From positions 1 through 64,000 of the forward strand of contig NZ_JARJNS010000007.1 in NCBI RefSeq assembly GCF_030143245.1: DNA of 64,000 nt, written 5' to 3'. Position 1 is the first letter of the stretch. Each line of letters starts with the position of its first letter. This DNA is from Rhabdaerophilum sp. SD176 (GTDB taxonomy: Bacteria; Pseudomonadota; Alphaproteobacteria; Rhizobiales; Beijerinckiaceae). Under the pieces are notes generated by a model. That model worked only from the letters and a program-made list of their open reading frames with translations. It had not been told where the DNA came from and searched no databases. A program made the position numbers and the translations under genes. Of the stretch, positions 36,504-45,246 are shown in pieces.

Positions 36504-36571
36504 TTTCGCGTTCCTGCTTTCCATTTTGACAGGATCTGCCAATTCTGGAGCAAACACAGAAAGACATTGCC

Positions 36572-37036
36572 ATGCAATTGCCACTCTCCGACAGCGACCT
36601 CCGCCTGCTCCGCCTGCTCCAGCGGGATGGTCGAATCTCCAACCAGGACCTTGCGGACGCGGCAGGCATGTCGCCCTCGGCCTGCTGGCGCCGCGTCAAG
36701 GCGCTGGAGGAAGCCGGGCTGATCGCCGGCTATGCGGCGATTCTCGCGCCCGAAGCCGCCGGTTTCACCTTCTCGGCGATTGTCCACGTCACGCTCGCGC
36801 GGCATGAGCGCGCCCATGTCGATCATTTCATCGAGGCCGTCTCGCGCCGGCCGGAAGTGCTGGAATGCTTCGCCACGACCGGCGAGGCCGATTACCACCT
36901 GCGCGTCGTCTCGCCGGACAAGGACAGCTACAACCGCTTCCTCGACGAGTTTCTCTTCCGCCTGCCCGGCATCGCGCATGTCCGGACGAATGTGGTGCTG
37001 AAGGATGTGAAGCTGACCACGGCGCTGCCGCTTTGA
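36572..37036 (+). CDS. Lrp/AsnC-family transcriptional regulator
   Basis: A 154-residue regulator. HTH at about residues 8-55 (LRLLRLLQRDGRISNQDLAD, SPSACWRRVKALEEAG) and an AsnC-type ligand-binding domain (about 70-150; FATTGEADYHLRVV carries the effector-binding turn). It is divergent from the indolepyruvate ferredoxin oxidoreductase gene; in related organisms such Lrp proteins respond to aromatic or branched-chain amino acids and control adjacent genes. Effector not readable. Confidence 0.92.
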   Translation: MQLPLSDSDLRLLRLLQRDGRISNQDLADAAGMSPSACWRRVKALEEAGLIAGYAAILAPEAAGFTFSAIVHVTLARHERAHVDHFIEAVSRRPEVLECFATTGEADYHLRVVSPDKDSYNRFLDEFLFRLPGIAHVRTNVVLKDVKLTTALPL

Positions 37037-37065
37037 TGCAGTTCGGCCGCTTGCGATTTGGTGGC

Positions 37066-37151
37066 GTCATGCCCGCCCTCGGGGCGGGCATCCACGACTT
37101 CGCCGGGAAGATAAATAGTCATGGATGGCCGGGCCAAGCACGGCCATGACG
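37066..37151 (+). repeat. REP-like palindromic intergenic repeat, copy 1
   Basis: GTCATGCCCGCC...GGCGGGCAT forms the first hairpin, then CCACGACTTC and a spacer, then GGATGGCCGGGC...GCACGGCCATGACG the second. The same modules occur in inverted orientation at 51712-51800. It lies between the convergent Lrp and TetR genes and may also terminate transcription. Confidence 0.65.
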
Positions 37152-37171
37152 AGAGAAGCAGCGGAAACGCC

Positions 37172-37819
37172 CTAACCCTGCACGACGCGGATGCGCGGAC
37201 CGCCGCCCGGCGCCGGCGAAAGTCCTCGCGCAACCTCGCGCGCACCGGCCTCGATCATCGTCATGACGAGATCGGCAAAGGCCTCGTGGCTGACGGGGCC
37301 GTTCTCCCGGAACCACATGAATTTCCAGTTCATCATGCCGAACAGGTTCATGGTCAGCGGCGTCAGCGCGGCGCGGTGCCCGGCAAGGGCCGGCTCCAGC
37401 GCGGCAATCGCCCCGGCGAAGCGCCGGACGAGCACCCGCTCGCGCTCGATCAACTCGGCCTTCTTGTCCTCGGGCAGACGCTTCATGTCGCTGATCTGGA
37501 TCTGGTGTTCCTCGTCGGCATGGCGATAGGCCTCGAGCAGGGCGGCGATCATCGCCCGAAGGGTCTCAGCCGGTTTCAGATTCTCCGGCACCGCTTCGGT
37601 CGCCGCGACGAGATCGTCCAGATGCGCCCGGATGATATCGAACAGGAGCTGCTCCTTGTTCGTGTAGTAATGGTAGAGCAGGGCCTTCGAGACCCCGCAG
37701 GCCGCGGCGATCTCGTTCACCGACGTCCGGTCGAACCCGTTCCGCGCGAACATCGCCGCTGCGGCCTTGAGGATCGCACGGCGCTTGTCATCATGATCGG
37801 CCGCGATGGGGCGTGCCAT
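37172..37819 (-). CDS. TetR-family regulator of the phenylacetate genes (PaaR-like)
   Basis: A 215-residue repressor. The N-terminal HTH is at about residues 15-60 (RNGFDRTSVNEIAAACGVSK, ALLYHYYTNKEQLL); the C-terminal helical ligand domain follows. It is the last gene of paaG-paaI-paaK-tetR, 4 bp after paaK. TetR regulators in paa clusters (PaaR) sense phenylacetyl-CoA; the position suggests the same here. The near-palindrome ACTGACCGGTCGGA at 40461-40474 is the best operator candidate. A longer frame to 37972 overlaps paaK and is out of register. Confidence 0.9.
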   Translation of the reverse strand: MARPIAADHDDKRRAILKAAAAMFARNGFDRTSVNEIAAACGVSKALLYHYYTNKEQLLFDIIRAHLDDLVAATEAVPENLKPAETLRAMIAALLEAYRHADEEHQIQISDMKRLPEDKKAELIERERVLVRRFAGAIAALEPALAGHRAALTPLTMNLFGMMNWKFMWFRENGPVSHEAFADLVMTMIEAGAREVARGLSPAPGGGPRIRVVQG

Positions 37820-37823
37820 ATCC

Positions 37824-39128
37824 TTATCCTTTCGGCCTCTGGTCGACGATCCGGCGGGCCTTGCCGGCGGAACGCTCGATCCCGTCCGGCGGCAGCACGT
37901 CAACCCAGGCGGAAATCCCGATCTTGTCCTTGATGCGCTGGGCAAGCAATTTTCCGGCCGCCTTCGCTGCATCGCCGGCGCCCGGGCGGGCCTCGACCTT
38001 GACCTCCATCTCGTCCATGCGCCCCTCGCGGGTGAGCACGATCTGGTAATGCGCAGAAAGCGCGTCCAGCGTCAGCAGCATCTCCTCGATCTGGGTGGGG
38101 AAAACATTCACCCCGCGCACGATCATCATGTCATCCGAGCGGCCGGTCACCTTCTCCATCCGGCGCATCGAGCGCGCCGTGCCCGGCAGGAGCCGCGTCA
38201 GGTCGCGCGTGCGGTAGCGGATGATCGGCATCGCCTCCTTGGTCAGCGCGGTAAAGACCAGCTCGCCCTTCTCGCCATCGGGCAGCACGGCCCCGGTCTC
38301 GGGATCAATGATTTCCGGGTAGAAATGATCCTCCCAGATGTGGAGCCCGTCCTTGGTTTCCACGCATTCATTGGCGACGCCCGGCCCGATCACCTCGGAC
38401 AGGCCGTAAATGTCCACGGCATGCATGTCGAAGCTCTGCTCGATCTCGCCGCGCATCGCGTTGGTCCATGGCTCGGCACCGAAAATGCCGATCTGCAGCG
38501 AGGAGGCGCGCGGGTCATGCCCGGCCTTCCGGAACTCGTCGAGGATCGCCAGCATGTAGCTTGGCGTGACCATGATGATGTCCGGCCGGAAATCCTGGAT
38601 CAGCTGGACCTGCCTTTCTGTCATGCCGCCGGAAATCGGGATCACCGTGCAGCCCAGCTTCTCGGCGCCGTAATGCGCGCCGAGCCCGCCGGTAAAGAGG
38701 CCATAGCCATAAGCGACATGGGCGATCATGCCCGGCCTCGCCCCGGAGGCCCGGAGCGACCGCGCGACGACATCGGCCCAGGTCTGGATATCGCGCGCCG
38801 TATAGCCGACCACGGTCGGCTTGCCGGTCGTTCCCGACGAACCGTGGATGCGCACCACCTGCTCGCGCGGCACGGCGAACATGCCGAAGGGATAGTTGTC
38901 GCGCAGGTCCGCCTTGGTGGTGAACGGGAACTTTGCCAGATCCGCCAGGCTCTTCAGGTCATCCGGATGCACGCCGGCATCGTCGAACTTCTTCCGATAG
39001 GCCGGCACATTGCGATAGGCATGGTCGAGCGACCATTTCAGCCGGCCGAGCTGCAGGGCCGCGATCTCGTCCCGCGAGGCGGTCTCGATCGGATCAGTCA
39101 GCGGCTTGTATGTGGAAATCGAAAACAT
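37824..39128 (-). CDS. paaK: Phenylacetate-CoA ligase PaaK
   Basis: A 434-residue AMP-forming ligase that makes phenylacetyl-CoA, the first step of the pathway. The ATP-binding P-loop is VVRIHGSSGTTGKPTVVGY (about residues 90-108). Other PaaK blocks: HVAYGYGLFTGGLGAHYGAE, SEVIGPGVANECVETKDGLH, and the C-terminal DDMMIVRGVNVFPTQIEEML. Length is normal. It is 6 bp downstream of paaI in the same minus-strand operon. An alternative source of phenylacetyl-CoA is the ferredoxin oxidoreductase at 33020. Confidence 0.95.
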   Translation of the reverse strand: MFSISTYKPLTDPIETASRDEIAALQLGRLKWSLDHAYRNVPAYRKKFDDAGVHPDDLKSLADLAKFPFTTKADLRDNYPFGMFAVPREQVVRIHGSSGTTGKPTVVGYTARDIQTWADVVARSLRASGARPGMIAHVAYGYGLFTGGLGAHYGAEKLGCTVIPISGGMTERQVQLIQDFRPDIIMVTPSYMLAILDEFRKAGHDPRASSLQIGIFGAEPWTNAMRGEIEQSFDMHAVDIYGLSEVIGPGVANECVETKDGLHIWEDHFYPEIIDPETGAVLPDGEKGELVFTALTKEAMPIIRYRTRDLTRLLPGTARSMRRMEKVTGRSDDMMIVRGVNVFPTQIEEMLLTLDALSAHYQIVLTREGRMDEMEVKVEARPGAGDAAKAAGKLLAQRIKDKIGISAWVDVLPPDGIERSAGKARRIVDQRPKG

Positions 39129-39134
39129 CGCCCC

Positions 39135-39584
39135 TCACCCCTCGATCGTCACGCCCGGGAAGAACTCGCCCTTCACCGTGCGCGAATGGCCCCGGAACAG
39201 CGCGATCGTCACGCCGTCCTGGTTGGTTACGGTGATGTCGTAGATGCCGCTCCGGCCCTGCCGGGACACTTCCTCGCCCCGCGCCACCAGCCGGTCGCCC
39301 CTGCGGCCGGGTGCGAGATAGGTGATCGAGCAATGCTGCGCCACCGTGCGCTGGTTATGCGTGTTGCAGGCAAAGGCGAAGGCCGAATCCGCCAGCGCGA
39401 AGATGAAGCCGCCATGGCAGGAGCCATGGCCGTTGACCATATGCGCGGCCACTTCCATCGCGATCTCGCTGCGGCCCGGCGCGACCGAGACCAGCACCAT
39501 CCCCTGTCCGGCCGAAGCATTGTCCTCGCGCCACATCGCCTCGGCACAGGCCTTGGCCAACGCGTCCCGTGTCATTGTCGTCAT
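39135..39584 (-). CDS. paaI: Hydroxyphenylacetyl-CoA thioesterase PaaI
   Basis: A 149-residue hotdog-fold thioesterase. The motif HMVNGHGSCHGGFIFALADS contains the catalytic region (G-H-x-x-C-H-G-G) with the acidic residue in FALADSAFAFA. In the pathway it hydrolyses stalled ring-hydroxylated CoA esters, a repair role. ATG at 39584 is 1 bp after the paaG stop, so it is co-translated; the longer frame to 39692 overlaps paaG. Confidence 0.92.
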   Translation of the reverse strand: MTTMTRDALAKACAEAMWREDNASAGQGMVLVSVAPGRSEIAMEVAAHMVNGHGSCHGGFIFALADSAFAFACNTHNQRTVAQHCSITYLAPGRRGDRLVARGEEVSRQGRSGIYDITVTNQDGVTIALFRGHSRTVKGEFFPGVTIEG

Positions 39585-39585
39585 G

Positions 39586-40380
39586 TCAGCGCCCCTCGAA
39601 ACGGGCTTCCCGCTTCTCCATGAAGGCGCGCACGCCCTCGGCATAATCCGCGCTGCGGCCGAGTCGGCGCTGCGCATCGCGCTCGTCATCAAGCTGCGCG
39701 TCGAGCCCCTGCGTGAAAGCTTTCTGGATCAGCGCCTTGGTCTCGGCGAGGCCCAACGTGGGCGCGTTAGCAAGGCTCATGCCCAGCTTCATCGCCTCCT
39801 CCATCAGGGCAGCATCCTCCACCGCGCGATAGATCATGCCGATCCGCTCGGCTTCCTCCGCCGGCACCGGAATCGCCAGCATCGCCAGCGCCTTGGCCCG
39901 GGCCTCGCCGACAAGGCGCGGCAGCATCCAGGTGCCGCCCGAATCCGGGATCAGCCCGATCTTCGAGAAGGCCTGGATGAATTTCGCGCTTTTCGCCGCC
40001 AGCACGATGTCGCAGGCCAGAGCGAGATTGGCCCCCGCCCCGGCGGCAACGCCATTGACCGCCGCGATGACCGGCTTCGGCAAGGCGCGGATCGTCCGGA
40101 TCAGCGGGTTGTAGAAGCTCTCGAGCGTCTGGCCGAGATCGGGCGCGGCGCCGCCTTCCGGTTGCACGCGGTCCGACAGGTCCTGCCCTGCGCAAAAGCC
40201 GCGCCCGGCGCCGGTGAGGATCACGGCGCGGCAGGAATCATCCGCTGCCAGCGTATCGATCGCCGTCCGGAGCGCACGGTGCTGCGCCTCGTTGAACGAA
40301 TTCAGCCTGTCCGGGCGGTTGAGCGTGACCACCGCGAGGGCGCCATGCCGCTCCAGAAGAACCGGTGAGGGTTCAGCCAT
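39586..40380 (-). CDS. paaG: 1,2-Epoxyphenylacetyl-CoA isomerase PaaG
   Basis: A 264-residue crotonase-family enzyme converting ring-1,2-epoxyphenylacetyl-CoA to oxepin-CoA, and later isomerising a double bond. Conserved features: GAGRGFCAGQDLSDR, oxyanion-hole region AAVNGVAAGAGANLALACDI, and FSKIGLIPDSGGTWMLPRLV with the catalytic Asp of PaaG. It is the first gene of paaG-paaI-paaK-tetR. ATG at 40380; the frame extends upstream to 40506 but without conservation. The promoter lies in the 244-bp divergent spacer with the transporter operon. Confidence 0.92.
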   Translation of the reverse strand: MAEPSPVLLERHGALAVVTLNRPDRLNSFNEAQHRALRTAIDTLAADDSCRAVILTGAGRGFCAGQDLSDRVQPEGGAAPDLGQTLESFYNPLIRTIRALPKPVIAAVNGVAAGAGANLALACDIVLAAKSAKFIQAFSKIGLIPDSGGTWMLPRLVGEARAKALAMLAIPVPAEEAERIGMIYRAVEDAALMEEAMKLGMSLANAPTLGLAETKALIQKAFTQGLDAQLDDERDAQRRLGRSADYAEGVRAFMEKREARFEGR

Positions 40381-40453
40381 CCTGCACTCCTTATCGTTCG
40401 TCCCGCCGGTCTTCTTTTTGCGGGGTCGGGCGATGGCATTTCGCAAAACCCAC

Positions 40454-40482
40454 TTGACTAACTGACCGGTCGGATAATTATC
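40454..40482 (+). promoter_or_regulatory. Divergent paa promoter with TetR operator
   Basis: ACTGACCGGTCGGA at 40461-40474 is a near-perfect dyad (core GACCGGTC). It lies directly after TTGACT (40454-40459), a -35-like hexamer, and overlaps AT-rich TAATTATC, a possible -10. A TetR dimer here could block transcription of the plus-strand transporter/paaZ operon and of paaG. The remaining spacer (40381-40453, 40483-40624) shows nothing else. Confidence 0.55.
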
Positions 40483-40624
40483 TTGGGAAGACGACGGGAT
40501 TGTCAACGGGCTTGTCAGACCCGGTCAAAAACAGATCCGATCTGCCGGCAAGGCAGACGGCACGGTGGAAACGCAATGGATAGGCTGACCATCCGGTCGG
40601 GCTATCCCAACAGGGAGAGAGTGC

Positions 40625-41785
40625 ATGTCCATACAAATGGGAATGACGCGCCGCCTCGCGCTGGCGGCAGGGATCGGCGCCATGATGGGTGCCGCGCCGG
40701 CTTTGGCGCAGGCCGAGATCAAGATCGGTGCCGTCCTGTCGGTGACAGGCCCGGCCTCCTTCCTCGGTGATCCGGAAAAGCGGACGCTGGAAATGGAAGT
40801 CGAGGCGCTCAATGCGAAAGGTGGCCTGCTGGGCCGCAAGATCCGGCTGATCGTCTATGACGATGCCGGCGATGCCAATGCCGCCCGCACTTTCGCCACG
40901 CGCCTGCTCGAAGAGGACAAGGTCTCGGCGATGGTCGGTGGCTCGACCACCGGCACCACGCTCGCCATGGTACCCGCATTCGAGGATGCGCAGGTGCCCT
41001 TCATCAGCCTTGCCGGTGCGATCCAGATCATCAAGCCCGTGCGGAAATGGGTGTTCAAGACCCCGCATACTGACACCATGGCCTGCGAGAAGATCTTCGA
41101 GGACATGAAGAAGCGCGGCGCCGTGAAGATCGGCATGATCTCGGGCACCGACGGTTTCGGCAAGTCGATGCGCGATCAATGCGTCGGCGTCGCCGGCAAA
41201 TACGGGATCGAGATCCTGCACGAGGAAAGCTACGGCCCGCGCGATACCGACATGACGCCGCAGCTCACCAACATCAAGAACAAGGCCGGCGTCCAGGCGG
41301 TGATCAACCCCGGCTTCGGCCAGGGCCCGGCCATCGTGACGCGCAACTACCGCCAGCTCGGCATCACCGTGCCGCTCTACCAGAGCCATGGCGTGGCCTC
41401 GAAGCAGTTCATCGACCTCGCCGGCCCGGCAGCCGAGGGCGTCCGCCTCCCGGCCGCGGCTTTGCTGGTCGCCAGCAAGCTCCCGGACAGCGACCCGCAA
41501 AAGAAGGTCGTGACACAATACACCGCCGACTACACGAAGAAGACCGGCCAGCCCGTCTCGACCTTCGGCGGCCATGCCTACGATGGCTTCCACATCTGGA
41601 AGCAGGCAGTGGAACGCGCCAAGACCGACAACCCGGCCAAGGTGCGTGACGAGATCGAGAAGACCAAGGGCTATGTCGGCACCGGCGGTGTGGTGAACAT
41701 GTCCGCGACCGATCATATGGGCCTCGATCTCTCGGCCTTCCGCATGCTGGAAATCAAGAACGGCGACTGGACCCTGGTCCAGTAA
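40625..41785 (+). CDS. Liv-type ABC substrate-binding protein, phenylacetate cluster
   Basis: A 386-residue periplasmic binding protein. The N-terminus MGMTRRLALAAGIGAMMGAA ends near ALAQ and forms a signal peptide with an Arg pair. Then IKIGAVLSVTGPASFLGDPE, the Peripla_BP_6 ligand-lobe start. ATG at 40625 follows GGGAGAGAG. It is the first gene of the plus-strand operon that continues with permeases, ATPases and paaZ; by context the ligand is phenylacetate or a related aryl acid (inference). Confidence 0.88.
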   Translation: MSIQMGMTRRLALAAGIGAMMGAAPALAQAEIKIGAVLSVTGPASFLGDPEKRTLEMEVEALNAKGGLLGRKIRLIVYDDAGDANAARTFATRLLEEDKVSAMVGGSTTGTTLAMVPAFEDAQVPFISLAGAIQIIKPVRKWVFKTPHTDTMACEKIFEDMKKRGAVKIGMISGTDGFGKSMRDQCVGVAGKYGIEILHEESYGPRDTDMTPQLTNIKNKAGVQAVINPGFGQGPAIVTRNYRQLGITVPLYQSHGVASKQFIDLAGPAAEGVRLPAAALLVASKLPDSDPQKKVVTQYTADYTKKTGQPVSTFGGHAYDGFHIWKQAVERAKTDNPAKVRDEIEKTKGYVGTGGVVNMSATDHMGLDLSAFRMLEIKNGDWTLVQ

Positions 41786-41822
41786 CCGCCCGGTTCCCTG
41801 GCACCTTGTTCTTGCCAGGAAC

Positions 41823-41891
41823 CGCGCAGCGCTGACGAAGCCATCCGAAATGGCTTGGATTGCTTCGTCACATTCGCGCCTCGCAGTGACG
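41823..41891. repeat. Palindromic repeat of the GACGAAGCAATCC type
   Basis: TGACGAAG at 41833-41840 pairs with CTTCGTCA at 41863-41870 around CCATCC...TTGGATTG, and the outer GCGCAGCG/CGCCTCGCAG parts extend the dyad. Alphaproteobacterial genomes carry many intergenic palindromes with this core. It lies between the binding-protein and permease genes and may stabilise the upstream message. Confidence 0.55.
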
Positions 41892-41924
41892 GGTGAGCGC
41901 GATGCAACCGGGAACAGAGGTGTC

Positions 41925-42797
41925 ATGCCCGAATTGCTGCAATTCGCCTTTTCCGGCCTGACGGTCGGCGCGGTCTATGCGCTGGTCGCGCTCGGCTTCA
42001 CGCTGATCTACAACGCCTCGGATGTCGTGAATTTCGCGCAGGGCGAATTCGTCATGCTCGGCGGGATGATCACGGTGTTCCTGCACCTTGCCGGCCTGCC
42101 GCTGCCGATTGCTGCCGTCGCCGCGATCCTGATCACCGTGCTGGTCGGCCTCGCGCTCTATGCCTTCGCGATCGACCTCGCCCGCGGTTCCGGCGCGGTG
42201 CAGATCATCATCATCACCATCGGCGCCTCGATCTTCCTGCGCGGCGTGGCGCAGGTCATCTTCGACAAGCGCTTCCACGCCCTGCCGGCCTGGTTCGGCA
42301 GCGAACCGATCCGCCTCGGCGGCGCGGCCATCCTGCCGCAGAGCCTTGTCGTGCTGGCCGGTGCCGCGCTGATTGTCGCGCTCATCTTCCTGATGATCGA
42401 CCGGACGATCCTCGGCCGCGCCATCCTCGCCACGGCCACCAACCGGCTGGCGGCGCGCCTTGTCGGCATTCCCGTCCGCCGCATCGTCGCGCTCTCCTTC
42501 GCGCTGTCCGCCGCCATCGGCGCGATTGCCGGCCTGCTCGTCACCCCGATCACGCTGACCAGCTACGATGTCGGCACGCTGATGGCGCTGAAGGGCTTTG
42601 CCGCTGCCATGCTCGGCGGCATGGGCAGCGCGCCGGGCGCCATTGTCGGCGGCGTCCTGCTCGGCCTCGCCGAGAGCTTCGGCGCCGGGCTGATCTCGTC
42701 GAAATACAAGGATGCCATCGCCTTCCTGATCATCCTCTTCACCCTGTTCGTGCGGCCGCAGGGCCTGTTCGGCAAACGATCCACGGAGCGGGTCTGA
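41925..42797 (+). CDS. LivH-type ABC permease, phenylacetate cluster
   Basis: A 290-residue permease with about eight helices: FAFSGLTVGAVYALVALGFT, IYNASDVVNFAQGEFVMLGG and GFAAAMLGGMGSAPGAIVGG are Liv permease signatures. ATG at 41925 (MPELLQFAFSG); the frame from 41850 runs into a palindromic repeat and is spurious. It overlaps the next permease by 1 bp. Confidence 0.88.
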   Translation: MPELLQFAFSGLTVGAVYALVALGFTLIYNASDVVNFAQGEFVMLGGMITVFLHLAGLPLPIAAVAAILITVLVGLALYAFAIDLARGSGAVQIIIITIGASIFLRGVAQVIFDKRFHALPAWFGSEPIRLGGAAILPQSLVVLAGAALIVALIFLMIDRTILGRAILATATNRLAARLVGIPVRRIVALSFALSAAIGAIAGLLVTPITLTSYDVGTLMALKGFAAAMLGGMGSAPGAIVGGVLLGLAESFGAGLISSKYKDAIAFLIILFTLFVRPQGLFGKRSTERV

Positions 42798-43744
42798 TGG
42801 AACGGCTGCTCCGCAACCGCTGGGCCCTCGTCCTGGCCCTGGCCCTCGTGTTGGCCGCCCTGCCGCTGGTCTTCCCGTCGAACTATTATTTCCGGGTTGC
42901 GGCGCTCGTGAACATCTTCGCCCTCGCCGCGATCGGCCTCAACCTGCTGATGGGCTATGCCGGGCAGGTCAGCCTCGGCCATGCCGGCTTCATGGGCATC
43001 GGCGCCTATGCCGTGGCGATCGGCGCCAGCCGCTTCGGCCTGAACGGCGCGGTCGCCATGCTGGCCGGCGCGGCAATAGCCGGGCTGCTGGCCTTCCTCG
43101 TGGGACGGCCGATCCTCCGCCTGAAAGGCCACTACCTCGCCGTGGCCACGCTCGGCCTCGGCCTGCTCATCTCGATGACGCTGACCAACGAGGCCGGCTG
43201 GACCGGCGGGCCGGACGGCATGGCCGTTCCCCGGCTCGAACTCTTCGGCCTGCGGCTGCGCGGACCGGATACCTGGTACATGATCAGCGCCGGCGCGCTG
43301 GTTCTCGGCGTGATCCTCGCCCTCAACCTGATCGAGAGCCCGACCGGCCGTGCCATGCGCGCCATCCATGACAGCGAGATCGCCGCCCGCGTCGTCGGCG
43401 TCGATGTTGCCGCCTACAAGCTGAAGATCTTCGTCATCTCGGCCATTTATGCCTCGATCGCCGGCTCGCTCATGGCCTTCCTCAACGGCCATATCACGCC
43501 GGATGGCACGGCCGGGTTCCTCCGCTCGGTGGAACTCGTGACGATGGTCGTGCTCGGCGGGCTCGGCTCGGTCCTCGGCGCGATTGTCGGCGCGGCGATG
43601 CTCGTCATCCTGCCGCAGGCGCTGACCATCTTCCACGAATACGAGCATCTCCTGCTCGGGCTGATCATCATGGCCAGCATGATCCTGCTGCCGCGCGGGG
43701 TGATCCCCTCGCTGCTTGCGCGCCTGCGCGGAGGCGGAGCATGA
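42797..43744 (+). CDS. LivM-type ABC permease, phenylacetate cluster
   Basis: A 315-residue permease. NLLMGYAGQVSLGHAGFMGI is the LivM signature, and VVLGGLGSVLGAIVGAAMLV the C-terminal family block. It overlaps the ATPase gene by 4 bp (ATGA). It forms the membrane channel with the LivH-type protein. Confidence 0.88.
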   Translation: MERLLRNRWALVLALALVLAALPLVFPSNYYFRVAALVNIFALAAIGLNLLMGYAGQVSLGHAGFMGIGAYAVAIGASRFGLNGAVAMLAGAAIAGLLAFLVGRPILRLKGHYLAVATLGLGLLISMTLTNEAGWTGGPDGMAVPRLELFGLRLRGPDTWYMISAGALVLGVILALNLIESPTGRAMRAIHDSEIAARVVGVDVAAYKLKIFVISAIYASIAGSLMAFLNGHITPDGTAGFLRSVELVTMVVLGGLGSVLGAIVGAAMLVILPQALTIFHEYEHLLLGLIIMASMILLPRGVIPSLLARLRGGGA

Positions 43745-44526
43745 GCGCCCTTCTGGAAACCGAGAACCTGTCCATCGCCTTCGGCGGCATCACGGCCGTC
43801 GACCAGGTCTCGCTTGCAGTCTCGCCCGGCCAGATCCATTCGGTCATCGGGCCGAATGGTGCCGGCAAGACCACGTTGTTCAACCTGATTTCCGGCCTCT
43901 ACCAGCCCTCGGGCGGCCGCGTGAACCTGGCGGGCGAGGAGGTCACCGGCCTGCCGCCGGAACAGCTGGCCCGGCGCGGCCTCTCGCGCTCGTTCCAGAA
44001 CCTGCAGATCTTCTTCCGCATGAGCGCGGTCGAGAATGTCATGGTCGGCTGCCATCGGCATGAGCGCACCGGCATCCTCAGCCATCTCCTGGCCCTGCCG
44101 AATGTGCGGGCCGAAAACCGCAATTCGCGCGAGATTGCCATGGCGCAACTGGCGCGGGTCGGCCTTGCCGATCTCGCGGAAAAGGAAGCAGGCTCACTCT
44201 CCTACGGCGCGCTGAAGCGGCTCGAGATCGCGCGGGCCCTCGCCACCGAGCCGCGTATCCTCCTGCTCGACGAGCCTGCCGCCGGCTGCAACGCGGTGGA
44301 AACCGAGGAGATCGACCGCGTCATCCATGACGTGGCGAAAGCCGGCATCGCGATCCTGCTGGTCGAGCATGACATGCGGCTGGTGATGCGCATCTCCGAC
44401 GAGATCACCGTGCTGGAGCGCGGCCGCAAGCTGGTCTCCGGCAAGCCGGATGCCGTGCGCGAGGATCCGCGCGTCATCGCCGCCTATCTCGGAACCTTCG
44501 GCAGCGAGGAGGCGAACCGTGCTTGA
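43741..44526 (+). CDS. LivG-type ABC ATPase, phenylacetate cluster
   Basis: A 261-residue ATPase. Walker A GPNGAGKTTLFNLI, Q-loop RGLSRSFQNLQIFFRMSAVE, and Walker B ILLLDEPAAGCNAVE. The ABC signature is degenerate: SLSYGALKRLEIARALATEP instead of LSGGQ. That form occurs in some LivG proteins and is compatible with function. Co-translated with its neighbours. Confidence 0.9.
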   Translation: MSALLETENLSIAFGGITAVDQVSLAVSPGQIHSVIGPNGAGKTTLFNLISGLYQPSGGRVNLAGEEVTGLPPEQLARRGLSRSFQNLQIFFRMSAVENVMVGCHRHERTGILSHLLALPNVRAENRNSREIAMAQLARVGLADLAEKEAGSLSYGALKRLEIARALATEPRILLLDEPAAGCNAVETEEIDRVIHDVAKAGIAILLVEHDMRLVMRISDEITVLERGRKLVSGKPDAVREDPRVIAAYLGTFGSEEANRA

Positions 44527-45217
44527 GATTTCCGGCCTGACCTCGGCCTATGGCCGCATCGAGGTGCTGCACGGCATCGGCCTTGCCGTGCCGGCCTCGC
44601 AGCTCGTCTGCCTGATCGGCGGCAACGGCGCCGGCAAGACCACCCTGCTCCGCGCGATTTCCGGCGTGCAGCCGCTGAAATCCGGCACGATCCGCTTCGA
44701 CGGGCAGGACATTACCCGCCTTTCGGCCGAGGAACGCGTGAAACGCGGCATCGCGCAGGTGCCGGAGGGCCGGCAGATTTTCGGCAGCCTCACGGTGGAG
44801 GACAACCTCAATCTCGGCGGCTGGCTCCATGGCGGCGGCACCGCTTCCGAGCGTGATGCGATCTATGCGATGTTCCCGATCCTCGGCGAGAAGCGCAACC
44901 TCGCCGCCGGCGGCCTCTCGGGCGGCCAGCAGCAGATGCTCGCCATCGGCCGCGCGCTGATGAGCCGCCCGCGCCTGCTGCTGCTGGACGAGCCTTCGAT
45001 GGGCCTCGCACCGGTGCTGGTCGAGCAGGTTTTCGGCGTGATCGAGAGCCTCCGGGACAAGGGCATCACCATGCTGCTGGTGGAGCAGAATGCGGCCGCC
45101 GCGCTCGCCAAGGCTGATTTCGGCTACGTCATCGAGACCGGCCGCATCACCCATTCCGGGCCCTCGGCCCAGCTGATCGGCGACCCCAAGCTACGGGAAG
45201 CCTATCTCGGCATCTGA
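44519..45217 (+). CDS. LivF-type ABC ATPase, phenylacetate cluster
   Basis: A 232-residue ATPase. GTG start at 44519, 8-bp overlap with the LivG-type gene, preceded by GAGGAGGCG. Walker A GGNGAGKTTLLRAI, IAQVPEGRQIFGSLTVEDNL, signature GLSGGQQQMLAIGRALMSRP and Walker B LLLLDEPSMGL are intact. It completes the five-part transporter. Confidence 0.91.
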   Translation: MLEISGLTSAYGRIEVLHGIGLAVPASQLVCLIGGNGAGKTTLLRAISGVQPLKSGTIRFDGQDITRLSAEERVKRGIAQVPEGRQIFGSLTVEDNLNLGGWLHGGGTASERDAIYAMFPILGEKRNLAAGGLSGGQQQMLAIGRALMSRPRLLLLDEPSMGLAPVLVEQVFGVIESLRDKGITMLLVEQNAAAALAKADFGYVIETGRITHSGPSAQLIGDPKLREAYLGI

Positions 45218-45246
45218 CGGCAAGAGACAGGAAACAGGAGATCGCC

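Noticed and set aside
33047-36529. 1160-residue open frame on the plus strand
   Set aside because: It is antisense to the indolepyruvate ferredoxin oxidoreductase, is Arg/His/Gly-rich with no recognisable motif, and is explained by high-GC third positions of the real gene.
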